Source of the DNA: Chiridota heheva
Taxonomy: Eukaryota; Echinodermata; Holothuroidea; Apodida; Chiridotidae
DNA: 64,000 nt
Direction of reading: 5' to 3'
NCBI GenBank assembly: GCA_020152595.1
Contig: JAIGNY010000089.1
Span: forward strand, 85,001 to 149,000
Shown here: piece after piece, positions 35,201-50,354 of the stretch
Layout: every line of letters starts with the position of its first letter
Numbering within the stretch: position 1 is the stretch's first letter
Position numbers and translations under genes: made by a program
The notes under the pieces: model-generated
The model's input: only the letters and a program-made list of their open reading frames with translations
Database searches by the model: none
Told to the model about the DNA's origin: nothing

Positions 35201-38200
35201 GTTCATCCGCCCTTTAACAGGTTTTATTTTTGGTCCTGTTGGGGATCCACTACCCTCCTCATCCAGCAAGCTGAATGGGGAGCTGGTTTAGTCGCCAACC
35301 ACTCGACCCATGGACAGGTAGTACTGGTTACATGGTTACCAGTAGCAGTTTAGGACTGACCTGACCTGAGTTTAGGACTGACCTGATATTGTTTCAACAA
35401 CAATTAAAGTTAAATTTAATCAAATTAATGCAACACTGTTGCACGGCGCCTATGCATTTTTTTGTTTTATTATCCATTCATTGTTTATTTTCTAAATTAT
35501 TCATAAAAGGAATAAAGATATATAAATGCCTCATAATGTATCAATAAATGCTAAAGTATAATGAAGATAATATAATAAGAAATGAAAATGATTGTTATAA
35601 ACTAATTTAATTTATTATTTAACGATTTCCTTTTCTCTTATAGTTTACAGATATATTTCATGTGCAATGTAAGCTGCTGCTATTTTACTGAGTCTACTAC
35701 AGAAATCAAACATACCCAAAGAAGATCTAGCACGAGAGTTAAATATAATGTAGATAAGAAATGAAAATGGCAATGAATGATATAGAACAAAATGAATTTG
35801 AAATGTAATGATTTCCTGTTCTCTCATATTTCATAGATCTATTTCATGTGCGATCGAGGCTGCTGCTACCTTACTGAGGCTACTACAGAAGTGGACCATG
35901 CCCACAGGAGACCTACCATTAGAGTTAAGTATAATGTAGATAAATAAGTAAAAAGAATCAAAATGGAAATGAATAACATAGAACAAAATGAATTTGATAT
36001 GTAATGATTTCTCTTCTCTCATATTTTATAAATATTTCTTCTAAACTCCAGGCTACTGCTCCTTTATTGAGGCTACTACGTAAATGAGACCATACCCACC
36101 GAAGATATACCATGAGAGTGATTACATCGAAACAAGGAATGACTATGTGAGAAGATCAGCAGAATTGATGACACAGAATGCAGCTACATAAAGGAAGAAC
36201 GTCAATATACCTGATATTGTTTCTCTCTCTCGGTGCCGAGTGTGGAACAGACATTGGCGATGATGACCCTCCAGTCACTTCTTTTTAGGGCTAAATGCAT
36301 CACGCTGTTACTTTTATTTTGTGTTTGGAGCGTCATGATTACATTGGGAAATTACAGCCGTGGTTTTACCTTGCCTTATGCCGGTTTGCATACAGTTTAC
36401 TCTGATAGCCTTTGACGAACCAACATCTTCCTGAAAGGCAGCAGGTATTCGTGGATGGCCGTTGACTCATAAGGAGTTCATCCGCCCTTTAACAGGTTTT
36501 ATTTTTGGTCCTGTTAGGGATCCACTACCCTCCTCATCCAGCAAGCTGAATGGGGGAGCTGGTTTAGTCGCCAACCACTCGACCCATGGACAGGTAGTAC
36601 TGGTTACATGGTTACCAGTAGCAGTTTAGGACTGACCTGACCTGAGTTTAGGACTCACCTGATATTGTTTCAACAACAATTAAAGTTAAATTTAATCAAA
36701 TTAATGCAACACTGCACGGCGCCTGTGCAGTTCCTTGTTTTATTATCCATTCATTGTTTATTTTCTAAAGTATTCATAAAAGGAATAAATGATATATAAA
36801 TGCCTCATAATGTATCAATAAATGCTAAAGTATAATGAAGATAACTATAATAAGAAATGAAAATGATTGTTATAGAAGTAATTTAATCTAATATTTAACG
36901 ATTTCCTTTTCTCTAGTAGTTTACAGATATATTTCATGTGCAAAGTAAACTGCTGTTAATTTACTGAGTCTACTACATAAATCAAACATACCCAAAAAAG
37001 ATCTAGCATGAGAGTTAAGTATAATGTAGATAAGAAATAAAAATGGCAAGGAATGATATAGAACAAAATGAATTTGAAATGTAATGATTCCCTGTTCTCT
37101 CATATTTCATAGATATAATTCATGTGCAATGGAGGCTGCTGCTACCTTACTGAGGCTACTAAAAAAGTGGATCATGCCCACAGGAGATCTGCCATTAGAG
37201 TTAAGTATAATGTAGATAAATAAGTAATAAGAATTAAAATGGAATTGAATGACATAGAACAAAATGAATTTGATATGTAATGATGTCTCTTCTCGCATAT
37301 TTTATAGATATTTCTTCTAAACTCGAGTCTACTGTTTCTTTATTGAGGCTGCTACATAATTGAGACTATACCCACCGAAGATATACCATGATAGTAATTG
37401 CATCAAAACAAGGAATGACTAGGTGAGAAGATCAGCAGAATTGATGACACAGAATGCAGCTACACAAGGAAGGAACGTCAATATACCTGATATTGTTTCT
37501 CTCTCTCGGTGCCGAGTGTGGAACAGACATTGGCGATGATGACCCTCCAGTCATTTTTTTTAGAGCTAAATGCATCACGCTATTACTCTTATTCTGTGTT
37601 TAAAGCGTCATGATTATATTGGGAAATTACAGCCGTGGTTTTACCTTGCCTTATGCCGGTTTGCATACAGTTTACTCTGATAGCCTTTGACGAACCAACA
37701 TCTTCCTGAAAGGCAGCAGGTATTCGTGGATGGCCGTTGACTCATAAGGAGTTCATCCGCCCTTTAACAGGTTTTATTTTTGGTCCTGTTAGGGATCCAC
37801 TACCCTCCTCATCCAGCAAGCTGAATGGGGGAGCTGGTTTAGTCGCCAACCACTCGACCCATGGACAGGTAGTACTGGTTACATGGTTACCAGTAGCAGT
37901 TTAGGACTGACCTGACCTGAGTTTAGGACTCACCTGATATTGTTTCAACAACAATTAAAGTTAAATTTAATCAAATTAATGCAACACTGCACGGCGCCTA
38001 TGCATTTTTTTGTTTTATTATCCATTCATTGTTTATTTTCTAAATTATTCATAAAAGGAATAATAGATATATAAATGCCTCATAATGTATCAATAAATGC
38101 TAAAGTATCATAAAGGTAATTATAATAAGAAATGAAAATGATTGTTATAGAACTAATTTAATTTAATATTTAATGATTTCCTTTTCTCTAGTAGTTTACA

Positions 38201-41200
38201 GATATATTTCATGTGCAATGTAAGCTGCTGCTATTTTACTGAGTCTACTACATAAATCAAACATACCCAAAGAAGATCTAGCACGAGAGTTAAGTATAAT
38301 GTAGATAAGAAATAAAAATGGCAATGAATGATATAGAACAAAATGAATTTGAAATGTAATGATTTCCTGTTCTCTCATATTTCATAGATATATTTCATGT
38401 GCAATGGAGGCTGCTGCTACCTTACTGAGGCTACTACAGAAGTGGACCATGCCCACAGGAGATCTACCATTAGAGTTAAGTATAATGTAGATAAATAAGT
38501 AATAAGAATTAAAATGGAATTGAATGACATAGAACAAAATGAATTTGATATGTAATGATGTCTCTTCTCTCATATTTTATAGATATTTCTTCTAAACTCG
38601 AGGCTACTGTTTCTTTATTGAGGCTGCTACATAATTGAGACTATACCCACCGAAGATATACCATGATAGTAATTGCATCAAAACAAGGAATGACTATGTG
38701 AGAAGATCAGCAGAATTGATGACACAGAATGCAGCTACATAAGGAAGGAACGTCAATATACCTGATATTGTTTCTCTCTCTCGGTGCCGAGTGTGGAACA
38801 GACATTGGCGATGATGACCCTCCAGTCATTTTTTTTAGAGCTAAATGCATCACGCTATTACTCTTATTCTGTGTTTAAAGCGTCATGATTATATTGGGAA
38901 ATTACAGCCGTGGTTTTACCTTGCCTTATGCCGGTTTGCATACAGTTTACTCTGATAGCCTTTGACGAACCAACATCTTCCTGAAAGGCAGCAGGTATTC
39001 GTGGATGGCCGTTGACTCATAAGGAGTTCATCCGCCCTTTAACAGGTTTTATTTTTGGTCCTGTTAGGGATCCACTACCCTCCTCATCCAGCAAGCTGAA
39101 TGGGGGAGCTGGTTTAGTCGCCAACCACTCGACCCATGGACAGGTAGTACTGGTTACATGGTTACCAGTAGCAGTTTAGGACTGACCTGACCTGAGTTTA
39201 GGACTCACCTGATATTGTTTCAACAACAATTAAAGTTAAATTTAATCAAATTAATGCAACACTGCACGGCGCCTATGCATTTCCTTGTTTTATTATCCAT
39301 TCATTGTTTATTTTCTAAAGTATTCATAAAAGGAATAATAGATATATAAATGCCTCATAATGTATCAATAAATGCTAAAGTATAATGAAGATAACTATAG
39401 TAAGAAATGAAAATGATTGTTATAAAACTAATTTAATTTATTATTTAACGATTTCCTTTTCTCTAATAGTTTACAGATATATTTCATGTGCAATGTAAGC
39501 TGCTGCTATTTTACTGAGTCTACTACATAAATCAAACATAGCCAAAGAAGATCTAGCATGAGAGTTAAGTATAATGTAGATAAGAAATGAAAATGGCAAT
39601 GAATGATATAGAACAAAATGAATTTGAAATGTAATGATTTCCTGTTCTCTCATAATTCATAGATATATTTCATGTGCAATGGAGGCTGCTGCTACCTTAC
39701 TGAGGCTACTACAGAAGTGGCCCATGCCCACAGGAGATCTACCATTAGAGTTAAGTATAATGTAGATAAATAAGTAATAAGAATTAAAATGGAATTGAAT
39801 GACATAGAACAAAATGAATTTGATATGTAATGATGTCTCTTCTCGCATATTTTATAGATATTTCTTCTAAACTCGAGTCTACTGTTTCTTTATTGAGGCT
39901 GCTACATAATTGAGACTATACCTACCAAAGATATACCATGATAGTAATTGCATTAAAACAAGGAATGACTATGTGAGAAGATCAGCAGAATTGATGACAC
40001 AGAATACAGCTACATTAGGAAGAAACGTCAATATACCTGATATTGTTTCTCTCTCTCGGTGCCGAGTGTGGAACAGACAGTGGCGATGATGACCCTCCAG
40101 TCTTTTTTTTTTAGAGCTAAATGCATCATGCTATTACTCTTATTCTGTGTTTAGAGCGTCATGATTATATTGGGAAATTACAGCCGTGGTTTTACTTTGC
40201 CTTATGCCGGTTTGCATACAGTTTACTCTGATAGCCTTTGACGAACCAACATCTTCCTGAAAGGCAGCAGGTATTCGTGGATGGCCGTTGACTCATAAGG
40301 AGTTCATCCGCCCTTTAACAGGTTTTATTTTTGGTCCTGTTAGGGATCCACTACCCTCCTCATCCAGCAAGCTGAATGGGGGAGCTGGTTTAGTCGCCAA
40401 CCACTCGACCCATGGACAGGTAGTACTGGTTACATGGTTACCAGTAGCAGTTTAGGACTGACCTGACCTGAGTTTAGGACTCACCTGATATTGTTTCAAC
40501 AACAATTAGAGTTAAATTTAATCGAATTAATGCAACACTGCACGGCGCCTGTGCAGTTCCTTGTTTTATTATCCATTCATTGTTTATTTTCTAAAGTATT
40601 CATAAAAGGAATAATAGATATATAAATGCCTCATAATGTATCAATAAATGCTAAAGTATAATGAAGATAACTATAGTAAGAAATGAAAATGATTGTTATA
40701 AAACTAATTTAATTTATTATTTAACGATTTCCTTTTCTCTAATAGTTTACAGATATATTTCATGTGCAATGTAAGCTGCTGCTATTTTACTGAGTCTACT
40801 ACATAAATCAAACATACCCAAAAAAGATCTAGCATGAGAGTTAAGTATAATGTAGATAAGAAATGAAAATGGCAATGAATGATATAGAACAAAATGAATT
40901 TGAAATGTAATGATTTCCTGTTCTCTCATAATTCATAGATATATTTCATGTGCAATGGAGGCTGCTGCTACCTTACTGAGGCTACTACAGAAGTGGCCCA
41001 TGCCCACAGGAGATCTACCATTAGAGTTAAGTATAATGTAGATAAATAAGTAATAAGAATTAAAATGGAATTGAATGACATAGAACAAAATGAATTTGAT
41101 ATGTAATGATGTCTCTTCTCGCATATTTTATAGATATTTCTTCTAAACTCGAGTCTACTGTTTCTTTATTGAGGCTGCTACATAATTGAGACTATACTTA

Positions 41201-44200
41201 CCGAAGATATACCATGATAGTAATTGCATCAAAACAAGGAACGAATATGTGAGAAGATCAGCAGAATTGATGACACAGAATGCAGCTACATAAGGAAGAA
41301 ACGTCAATATACCTGATATTGTTTCTCTCTCTCGGTGCCGAGTGTGGAACAGACAGTGGCGATGATGACCCTCCAGTCATTTTTTTTAGAGCTAAATGCA
41401 TCATGCTATTACTCTTATTCTGTGTTTAGAGCGTCATGATTATATTGGGAAATTACAGCCGTGGTTTTACTTTGCCTTATGCCGGTTTGCATACAGTTTA
41501 CTCTGATAGCCTTTGACGAACCAACATCTTCCTGAAAGGCAGCAGGTATTCGTGGATGGCCGTTGACTCATAAGGAGTTCATCCGCCCTTTAACAGGTTT
41601 TATTTTTGGTCCTGTTAGGGATCCACTACCCTCCTCATCCAGCAAGCTGAATGGGGGAGCTGGTTTAGTCGCCAACCACTCGACCCATGGACAGGTAGTA
41701 CTGGTTACATGGTTACCAGTAGCAGTTTAGGACTGACCTGACCTGAGTTTAGGACTCACCTGATATTGTTTCAACAACAATTAAAGTTAAATTTAATCAA
41801 ATTAATGCAACACTGCACGGCGCCTATGCATTTTTTTGTTTTATTATCCATTCATTGTTTATTTTCTAAAGTATTCATAAAAGGAATAAAGATATATAAA
41901 TGCCTCATAATGTATCAATAAATGCTAAAGTATAATGAAGATAATATAGTAAGAAATGAAAATGATTGTTATAGAACTAATTAATTTATTATTTAACGAT
42001 TTCCTTTTCTCTTATAGTTTACAGATATATTTCATGTGCAATGTAAGCTGCTGCTATTTTACTGAGTCTACTACATAAATCAAACATAGCCAAAGAAGAT
42101 CTAGCATGAGAGTTAAGTATAATGTAGATAAGAAATAAAAATGGCAAGGAATGATATAGAACAAAATGAATTTGAAATGTAATGATTCCCTGTTCTCTCA
42201 TATTTCATAGATATAATTCATGTGCAATGGAGGCTGCTGCTACCTTACTGAGGCTACTACAGAAGTGGCCCATGCCCACAGGAGATCTACCATTAGAGTT
42301 AAGTATAATGTAGATAAATAAGTAATAAGAATTAAAATGGAATTGAATGACATAGAACAAAATGAATTTGATATGTAATGATGTCTCTTCTCGCATATTT
42401 TATAGATATTTCTTCTAAACTCGAGTCTACTGTTTCTTTATTGAGGCTGCTACATAATTGAGACTATACTTACCGAAGATATACCATGATAGTAATTGCA
42501 TCAAAACAAGGAATGACTATGTGAGAAGATCAGCAGAATTGATGACACAGAATGCAGCTACATAAGGAAGAAACGTCAATATACCTGATATTGTTTCTCT
42601 CTCTCGGTGCCGAGTGTGGAACAGACATTGGCGATGATGACCCTCCAGTCATTTTTTTTTAGAGCTAAATGCATCATGCTATTACTCTTATTCTGTGTTT
42701 AGAGCGTCATGATTATATTGGGAAATTACAGCCGTGGTTTTACTTTGCCTTATGCCGGTTTGCATACAGTTTACTCTGATAGCCTTTGACGAACCAACAT
42801 CTTCCTGAAAGGCAGCAGGTATTCGTGGATGGCCGTTGACTCATAAGGAGTTCATCCGCCCTTTAACAGGTTTTATTTTTGGTCCTGTTAGGGATCCACT
42901 ACCCTCCTCATCCAGCAAGCTGAATGGGGGAGCTGGTTTAGTCGCCAACCACTCGACCCATGGACAGGTAGTACTGGTTACATGGTTACCAGTAGCAGTT
43001 TAGGACTGACCTGACCTGAGTTTAGGACTCACCTGATATTGTTTCAACAACAATTAAAGTTAAATTTAATCAAATTAATGCAACACTGCACGGCGCCTGT
43101 GCATTTCCTTTGTTTTATTATCCATTCATTGTTTATTTTCTAAAGTATTCATAAAAGGAATAATAGATATATAAATGCCTCATAATGTATCAATAAATGC
43201 TAAAGTATAATGAAGATAACTATAGTAAGAAATGAAAATGATTGTTATAAAACTAATCTAATTTATTATTTAACGATTTCCTTTTCTCTAATAGTTTACA
43301 GATATATTTCATGTGCAATGTAAGCTGCTGCTATTTTACTGAGTCTACTACATAAATCAAACATACCCAAAAAAGATCTAGCATGAGAGTTAAGTATAAT
43401 GTAGATAAGAAATGAAAATGGCAATGAATGATATAGAACAAAATGAATTTGAAATGTAATGATTTCCTGTTCTCTCATAATTCATAGATATATTTCATGT
43501 GCAATGGAGGCTGCTGCTACCTTACTGAGGCTACTACAGAAGTGGCCCATGCCCACAGGAGATCTACCATTAGAGTTAAATATAATGTAGATAAATAAGT
43601 AATAAGAATTAAAATGGGAATGAATAACATAGAACAAAATGAATTTGATATGTAATGATGTCTCTTCTCGCATATTTTATAGATATTTCTTCTAAACTCG
43701 AGTCTACTGTTTCTTTATTGAGGCTGCTACATAATTGAGACTATACCCACCAAAGATATACCATGATAGTAATTGCATCAAAACAAGGAATGACTATGTG
43801 AGAAGATCAGCAGAATTGATGACACAGAATGCAGCTACATAAGGAAGGAACGTCAATATACCTGATATTGTTTCTCTCTCTCGGTGCCGAGTGTGGAACA
43901 GACATTGGCGATGATGACCCTCCAGTCATTTCTTTTTAGAGCTAAATGCATCATGCTATTACTCTTATTCTGTGTTTAGAGCGTCATGATTATATTGGGA
44001 AATTACAGCCGTGGTTTTACCTTGCCTTATGCCGGTTTGCATACAGTTTACTCTGGTAGCCTTTGACGAACCAACATCTTCCTGAAAGGCAGCAGGTATT
44101 CGTGGATGGCCGTTGACTCATAAGGAGTTCATCCGCCCTTTAACAGGTTTTATTTTTGGTCCTGTTAGGGATCCACTACCCTCCTCATCCAGCAAGCTGA

Positions 44201-47200
44201 ATGGGGGAGCTGGTTTAGTCGCCAACCACTCGACCCATGGACAGGTAGTACTGGTTACATGGTTACCAGTAGCAGTTTAGGACTGACCTGACCTGAGTTT
44301 AGGACTCACCTGATATTGTTTCAACAACAATTAAAGTTAAATTTAATCAAATTAATGCAGCACTGCACGGCGCCTGTGCATTTCCTTTGTTTTATTATCC
44401 ATTCATTGTTTATTTTCTAAAGTATTCATAAAAGGAATAATAGATATATAAATGCCTCATAATGTATCAATAAATGCTAAAGTATAATGAAGATAACTAT
44501 AGTAAGAAATGAAAATGATTGTTATAAAACTAATCTAATTTATTATTTAACGATTTCCTTTTCTCTAATAGTTTACAGATATATTTCATGTGCAATGTAA
44601 GCTGCTGCTATTTTACTGAGTCTACTACATAAATCAAACATACCCAAAAAAGATCTAGCATGAGAGTTAAGTATAATGTAGATAAGAAATAAAAATGGCA
44701 AGGAATGATATAGAACAAAATGAATTTGAAATGTAATGATTTCCTGTTCTCTCATAATTCATAGATATATTTCATGTGCAATGGAGGCTGCTGCTACCTT
44801 ACTGAGGCTACTACAGAAGTGGCCCATGCCCACAGGAGATCTACCATTAGAGTTAAGTATAATGTAGATAAATAAGTAATAAGAATTAAAATGGAATTGA
44901 ATGACATAGAACAAAATGAATTTGATATGTAATGATTTCTCTTCTCTCATATTTTATAGATATTTCTTCTAAACTCGAGTCTACTGTTTCTTTATTGAGG
45001 CTGCTACATAATTGAGACTATACCCACCGAAGATATACCATGATAGTAATTGCATCAAAACAAGGAATGACTATGTGAGAAGATCAGCAGAATTGATGAC
45101 ACAGAATGCAGCTACATAAGGAAGAAACGTCAATATACCTGATATTGTTTCTCTCTCTCGGTGCCGAGTGTGGAACAGACATTGGCGATGATGACCCTCC
45201 AGTCATTTCTTTTTAGAGCTAAATGCATCATGCTATTACTCTTATTCTGTGTTTAGAGCGTCATGATTATATTGGGAAATTACAGCCGTGGTTTTACCTT
45301 GCCTTATGCCGGTTTGCATACAGTTTACTCTGATAGCCTTTGACGAACCAACATCTTCCTGAAAGGCAGCAGGTATTCGTGGATGGCCGTTGACTCATAA
45401 GGAGTTCATCCGCCCTTTAACAGGTTTTATTTTTGGTCCTGTTAGGGATCCACTACCCTCCTCATCCAGCAAGCTGAATGGGGGAGCCGGTTTAGTCGCC
45501 AACCACTCGACCCATGCACAGGTAGTACTGGTTACATGGTTACCAGTAGCAGTTTAGGACTGACCTGACTTGAGTTTAGGACTGACCTGATATTGTTTCA
45601 ACAACAATTAAAGTTAAATTTAATCAAATTAATGCAACACTGCACGGCGCCTATGCATTTTTTGTTTTATTATCCATTCATTGTTTATTTTTAAATTATT
45701 CATAAAAGGAATAAATGATATATAAATGCCTCATAATGTATCAATAAATGCTAAAGTATAATGAAGATAAATATAATAAGAAATGAAAATGATTGTTATA
45801 GAACTAATTATTGAATTTAATATTTAATGATTTCCTTTTCTCTTATAGTTTACAGATATATTTCATGTGCAATGTAAGCTGCTGCTATTTTACTGAGTCT
45901 ACTACATAAATCAAACATACCCAAAGAAGATCTAGCATGAGAGTTAAGTATAATGTAGATAAGAAATAAAAATGGCAATGAATGATATAGAACAAAATGA
46001 ATTTGAAATGTAATGTTTTCCTGTTTTCTCATATTTCATAGATATATTTAATGTGCAATGGAGGCTGCTGCTACCTTTCTGAGGCTACCACAGAAGTGGA
46101 CCATGGCCACAGGAGATCTACCATTAGAGTTAAGTATAATGTGGATAAATAAGTCATAAGAATTAAAATGGAAATGAATGATATAGAACAAAATGAATTT
46201 GATATGTAATGATTTCTCTTCTCTCATATTTTATAGATATTTCTTCTAAACTCGAGGCTACTGCTTCTTTATTGAGGCTACTACATAATTGAGACCATAC
46301 CTACCGAAGATATACCATGAGAGTAATTGCATCGAAACAAGGAATGACTATGTGAGAACATCAGCAGAATTGAAGACACAAAATACAGCTACATGTAAAG
46401 GAACGTCAATATACCTGATATTGTTCTCTCTCTCTCGGTGCCGAGTGTGGAACAGACATTAACAATCATGACCCTCCAGTCACTTCTTTTTAGAGCTAAA
46501 TGCATCACGCTGTTACTCTTATTCTGTGTTTAGAGCTTCATGATTATACTTGGGAAAATACAGCAGTGGTTTTCCCTTGCCTTCTGCCGGTTTGCATACA
46601 GTTTACTCTGATAGCCTTTGACGAACCAACATCTTCCTGCAAGGCAGCAGGTATTCGTGGATGGCCGTTGACTCATAAGGAGTTCATCCGCCCTTTAACA
46701 GGTTTTATTTTTGGTCCTGTTGGGGATCCACTACCCTCCTCATCCAGCAAGCTGAATGGGGGAGCCGGTTTAGTCGCCAACCACTCGACCCATGCACAGG
46801 TAGTACTGGTTACATGGTTACCAGTAGCAGTTTAGGACTGACCTGACTTGAGTTTAGGACTGACCTGATATTGTTTCAACAACAATTAAAGTTAAATTTA
46901 ATCAAATTAATGCAACACTGCACGGCGCCTATGCATTTTTTTTGTTTTATTATCCATTCATCGTTTATTTTCGAAATTATTCATGAAAGGAATAAATGAT
47001 ATATAAATGCCTCATAATGTATCAATAAATGCTAAAGTATAATGAAGATAAATATAATAGGAAATGAAAATGAATGTTATAGAACTTATTGAATTTAATA
47101 TGTAATGATTTCCTTTTCTCTTATAGTTTACAGATTTATTTCATGTGCACTGTAAGCTGCTGCTATTTTACTGAGGCTACTACAGAAATCAAACATACCC

Positions 47201-48766
47201 AAAGAAGATCTAGCACGAGAGTTAAGTATAATGTAGATAAGAAATAAAAATGGCAATGCATGATATAGAACAAAATAAATTTGAATTGTAATGTTTTCCT
47301 GTTTTCTCATATTTCATAGATATATTTAATGTGCAATGGAGGCTGCTGCTACCTTTCTGAGGCTACCACAGAAGTGGACCATGGCCACAGGAGATCTACC
47401 ATTAGAGTTAAGTATAATGTAGATAAATAAGTCATAAGAATTAAAATGGAAATGAATGATATAGAACAAAATGAATTTGATATGTAATGATTTCTCTTCT
47501 CTCATATTTTATAGATATTTCTTCTAAACTCGAGGCTACTGCTTCTTTATTGAGGCTACTACATAATTGAGACCATACCTACCGAAGATATACCATGAGA
47601 GTAATTGCATCGAAACAAGGAATGACTATGTGAGAACATCAGCAGAATTGAAGACACAAAATACAGCTACATGAAAAAAGGAACGTCAATATACCTGATA
47701 TTGTCTCTCTCTCTCGGTGCCGAGTGTGGAACAGACATTAACAATCATGACCCTCCAGTCACTTCTTTTTAGAGCTAAATGTATCACGCTGTTACTCTTA
47801 TTCTGTGTTTAGAGCTTCATGATTATACTTGGGAAAATACAGCAGTGGTTTTCCCTTGCCTTCTGCCGGTTTGCATACAGTTTACTCTGATAGCCTTTGA
47901 CGACCCGACATCTTCATGCAAGGCAGCAGGTATTCGTGGATGGCCGTTGACTCATAAGGAGTTCATCCGCCCTTTAACAGGTTTTATTTTTGGTCCTGTT
48001 GGGGATCCACTACCCTCCTCATCCAGCAAGCTGAATGGGGGAGCCGGTTTAGTCGCCAACCACTCGACCCATGAACAGGTAGTACTGGTTACATGGTTAC
48101 CAGTAGCAGTTTAGGACTGACCTGACTTGAGTTTAGGACTGACCTGATATTGTTTCAACAACAATTAAAGTTAAATTTAATCAAATTAATGCAACACTGC
48201 ACGGCGCCTATGCATTTTTTTGTTTTATTATCCATTCATCGTTTATTTTCGAAATTATTCATGAAAGGATTAAAAGATATATAAATGCCTCATAATGTAT
48301 CAATAAATGCTAAAGTATAATGAAGATAAATATAATAGAAATGAAAATGATTGTTATAGAACTTATTGAATTTAATATGTAATGATTTCCTTTTCTCTTA
48401 TAGTTTACAGATATATTTCATGTGCAATGTAAGCTGCTGCTATTTTACTGAGGCTACTACAGAAATCAAACATACCCAAAGAAGATCTAGCACGAGAGTT
48501 AAGTATAATGTAGATAAGAAATAAAATGGCAATGAATGATATAGAACAAAAAAATTTGAAATGTAATGATTTCCTGTTTTCTCATATTTTATAGATATAT
48601 TTAATGTGCAATGGAGGCTGCTGCCACCTTTCTGAGGCTACCACAGAAGTGGACCATGCCTACAGGAGATCTACCATTAGAGTTAAGTATAATGTAGATA
48701 AATAAGTCATAAGAATTAAAATGGAAATGAATAAGTATAATGTAGATAAATAAGTCATAAGAATTA

Positions 48767-49576
<810 letters not shown>

Positions 49577-50123
49577 GTAACCAATTCGGGAGCAGCCCGA
49601 AAAACTGTGTTCTTTGAAATACCTAAAATTGGGTACTTTTATATATTACGTCATCGCATGAGCTTACACATTTGACTAGCCAACACTAAACATATGGGGT
49701 TTCTCATTTTCCGCTCAGGATTGTCCAAAATTTCAATGCATATCCTGAAATTTTGGAGACTGATAGTAAATAGATATTAAAAACTTTTTGCTGCTGCCTT
49801 TTTTAAATTCACGATTGTTTTTTTGAAAAAATCAATAAAACAGATTATGGGCAATCTGTTTTATTCATTTTCTCAAAAAGGCGACGATGATTTTTAAAAA
49901 GCAGCTGCAAAAAGTTTTTAATATCTATTTACTATCCGTCTTTAAAATTTCAGGATATCCATTAAAGTTTTGGACAATCCTTAGTGGAAAATGTTGAAAC
50001 CCCATATGTTTCGTGTGGGCTAGTCAAATGTCTAGGCTCATGCGATGACGTAATACAAAAAAGTACCAAGTTTTTGGGTATTTCAAAGTACCCAGTTTTT
50101 TGGGTTGCTCCCAAACTGGTAAC
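49577..50123. mobile_element. Foldback (full-length inverted-repeat) element, 547 bp
   Basis: The left end GTAACCAATTCGGGAGCAGC pairs with the right end, whose complement reads GTTACCAGTTTGGGAGCAAC. The two arms stay alignable to the centre, where AAAACAGATT / ATGGGC / AATCTGTTTT forms a tight hairpin at 49,839-49,864. Conserved arm words include TACGTCATCGCATGAGC, TTGACTAGCC, CATATGGGG and AAAACTTTTTGCTGCTGC with their complements on the right. No coding sequence lies inside. A short target-site duplication is not clear. This fits a non-autonomous foldback or MITE-like DNA transposon. Confidence 0.82.
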
Positions 50124-50202
50124 GTTGAACCTGAAACTTTTCTGTCAATCTGTTATTGCAGTTTACCCGTAGTGCCAAACAAGCAAGTTTTAGATTAAAA
50201 AT
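50124..50202. other. Short spacer, nothing recognised
   Basis: About 80 bp between the foldback element and the duplicated minisatellite flank. No feature seen. Confidence 0.4.
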
Positions 50203-50354
50203 GTACTGAAAATATAACTTACAACTTCCTTCTTTCGGCGCGTCTTCCAGGGAATTCTTCCCGGAATTCTTCCAGGGAATCCTTCCAGGGAATCCTTCCA
50301 GGAATCCTTCCAGGGAATCCTTCCAGGGAATCCTTCCAGGAGTTCTTTCAGGAT
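50203..50354. repeat. Minisatellite flank and 13-bp GGAATCCTTCCAG array (copy 1)
   Basis: TACTGAAAATATAACTTACA and CTTCTTTCGGCGCGTCTTCC are followed by about seven 13-bp units GGAATCCTTCCAG with variants (GGAATTCTTCCCGG), ending in GTTCTTTCAGGATATCC. The same order recurs at 51,212-51,344, so the whole segment is duplicated. Confidence 0.88.

Larger units (their letters stand above)
30797..48766. repeat. 1,276-bp satellite array, 14 tandem copies
   Basis: The anchor GGATCCACTACCCTCCTCAT occurs near 31,417; 32,697; 33,973; 35,240; 36,516; 37,792; 39,067; 40,345; 41,617; 42,893; 44,168; 45,447; 46,725 and 48,002, a spacing of 1,267-1,280 bp. Each unit has an AT-rich part with two good and one diverged 186-195-bp submodules, a CTCTCTCT run with GGTGCCGAGTGTGGAACAG, and a GC-richer core of about 350 bp. 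Copies 5-12 share GTTAGGGATCC, while 1-4 and 13-14 have GGGGATCC, so inner and outer copies form different subfamilies. No known satellite name is claimed. Confidence 0.95.

Noticed and set aside
31822..47310. Paired 60- and 63-codon minus-strand frames (FVLYHSLPFLFLIYIILNS type) in every satellite unit
   Set aside because: They are the complements of submodules A and B and recur at 1,276-bp spacing. Similarity of the two frames reflects submodule homology. No family is recognised and no coding constraint is visible.
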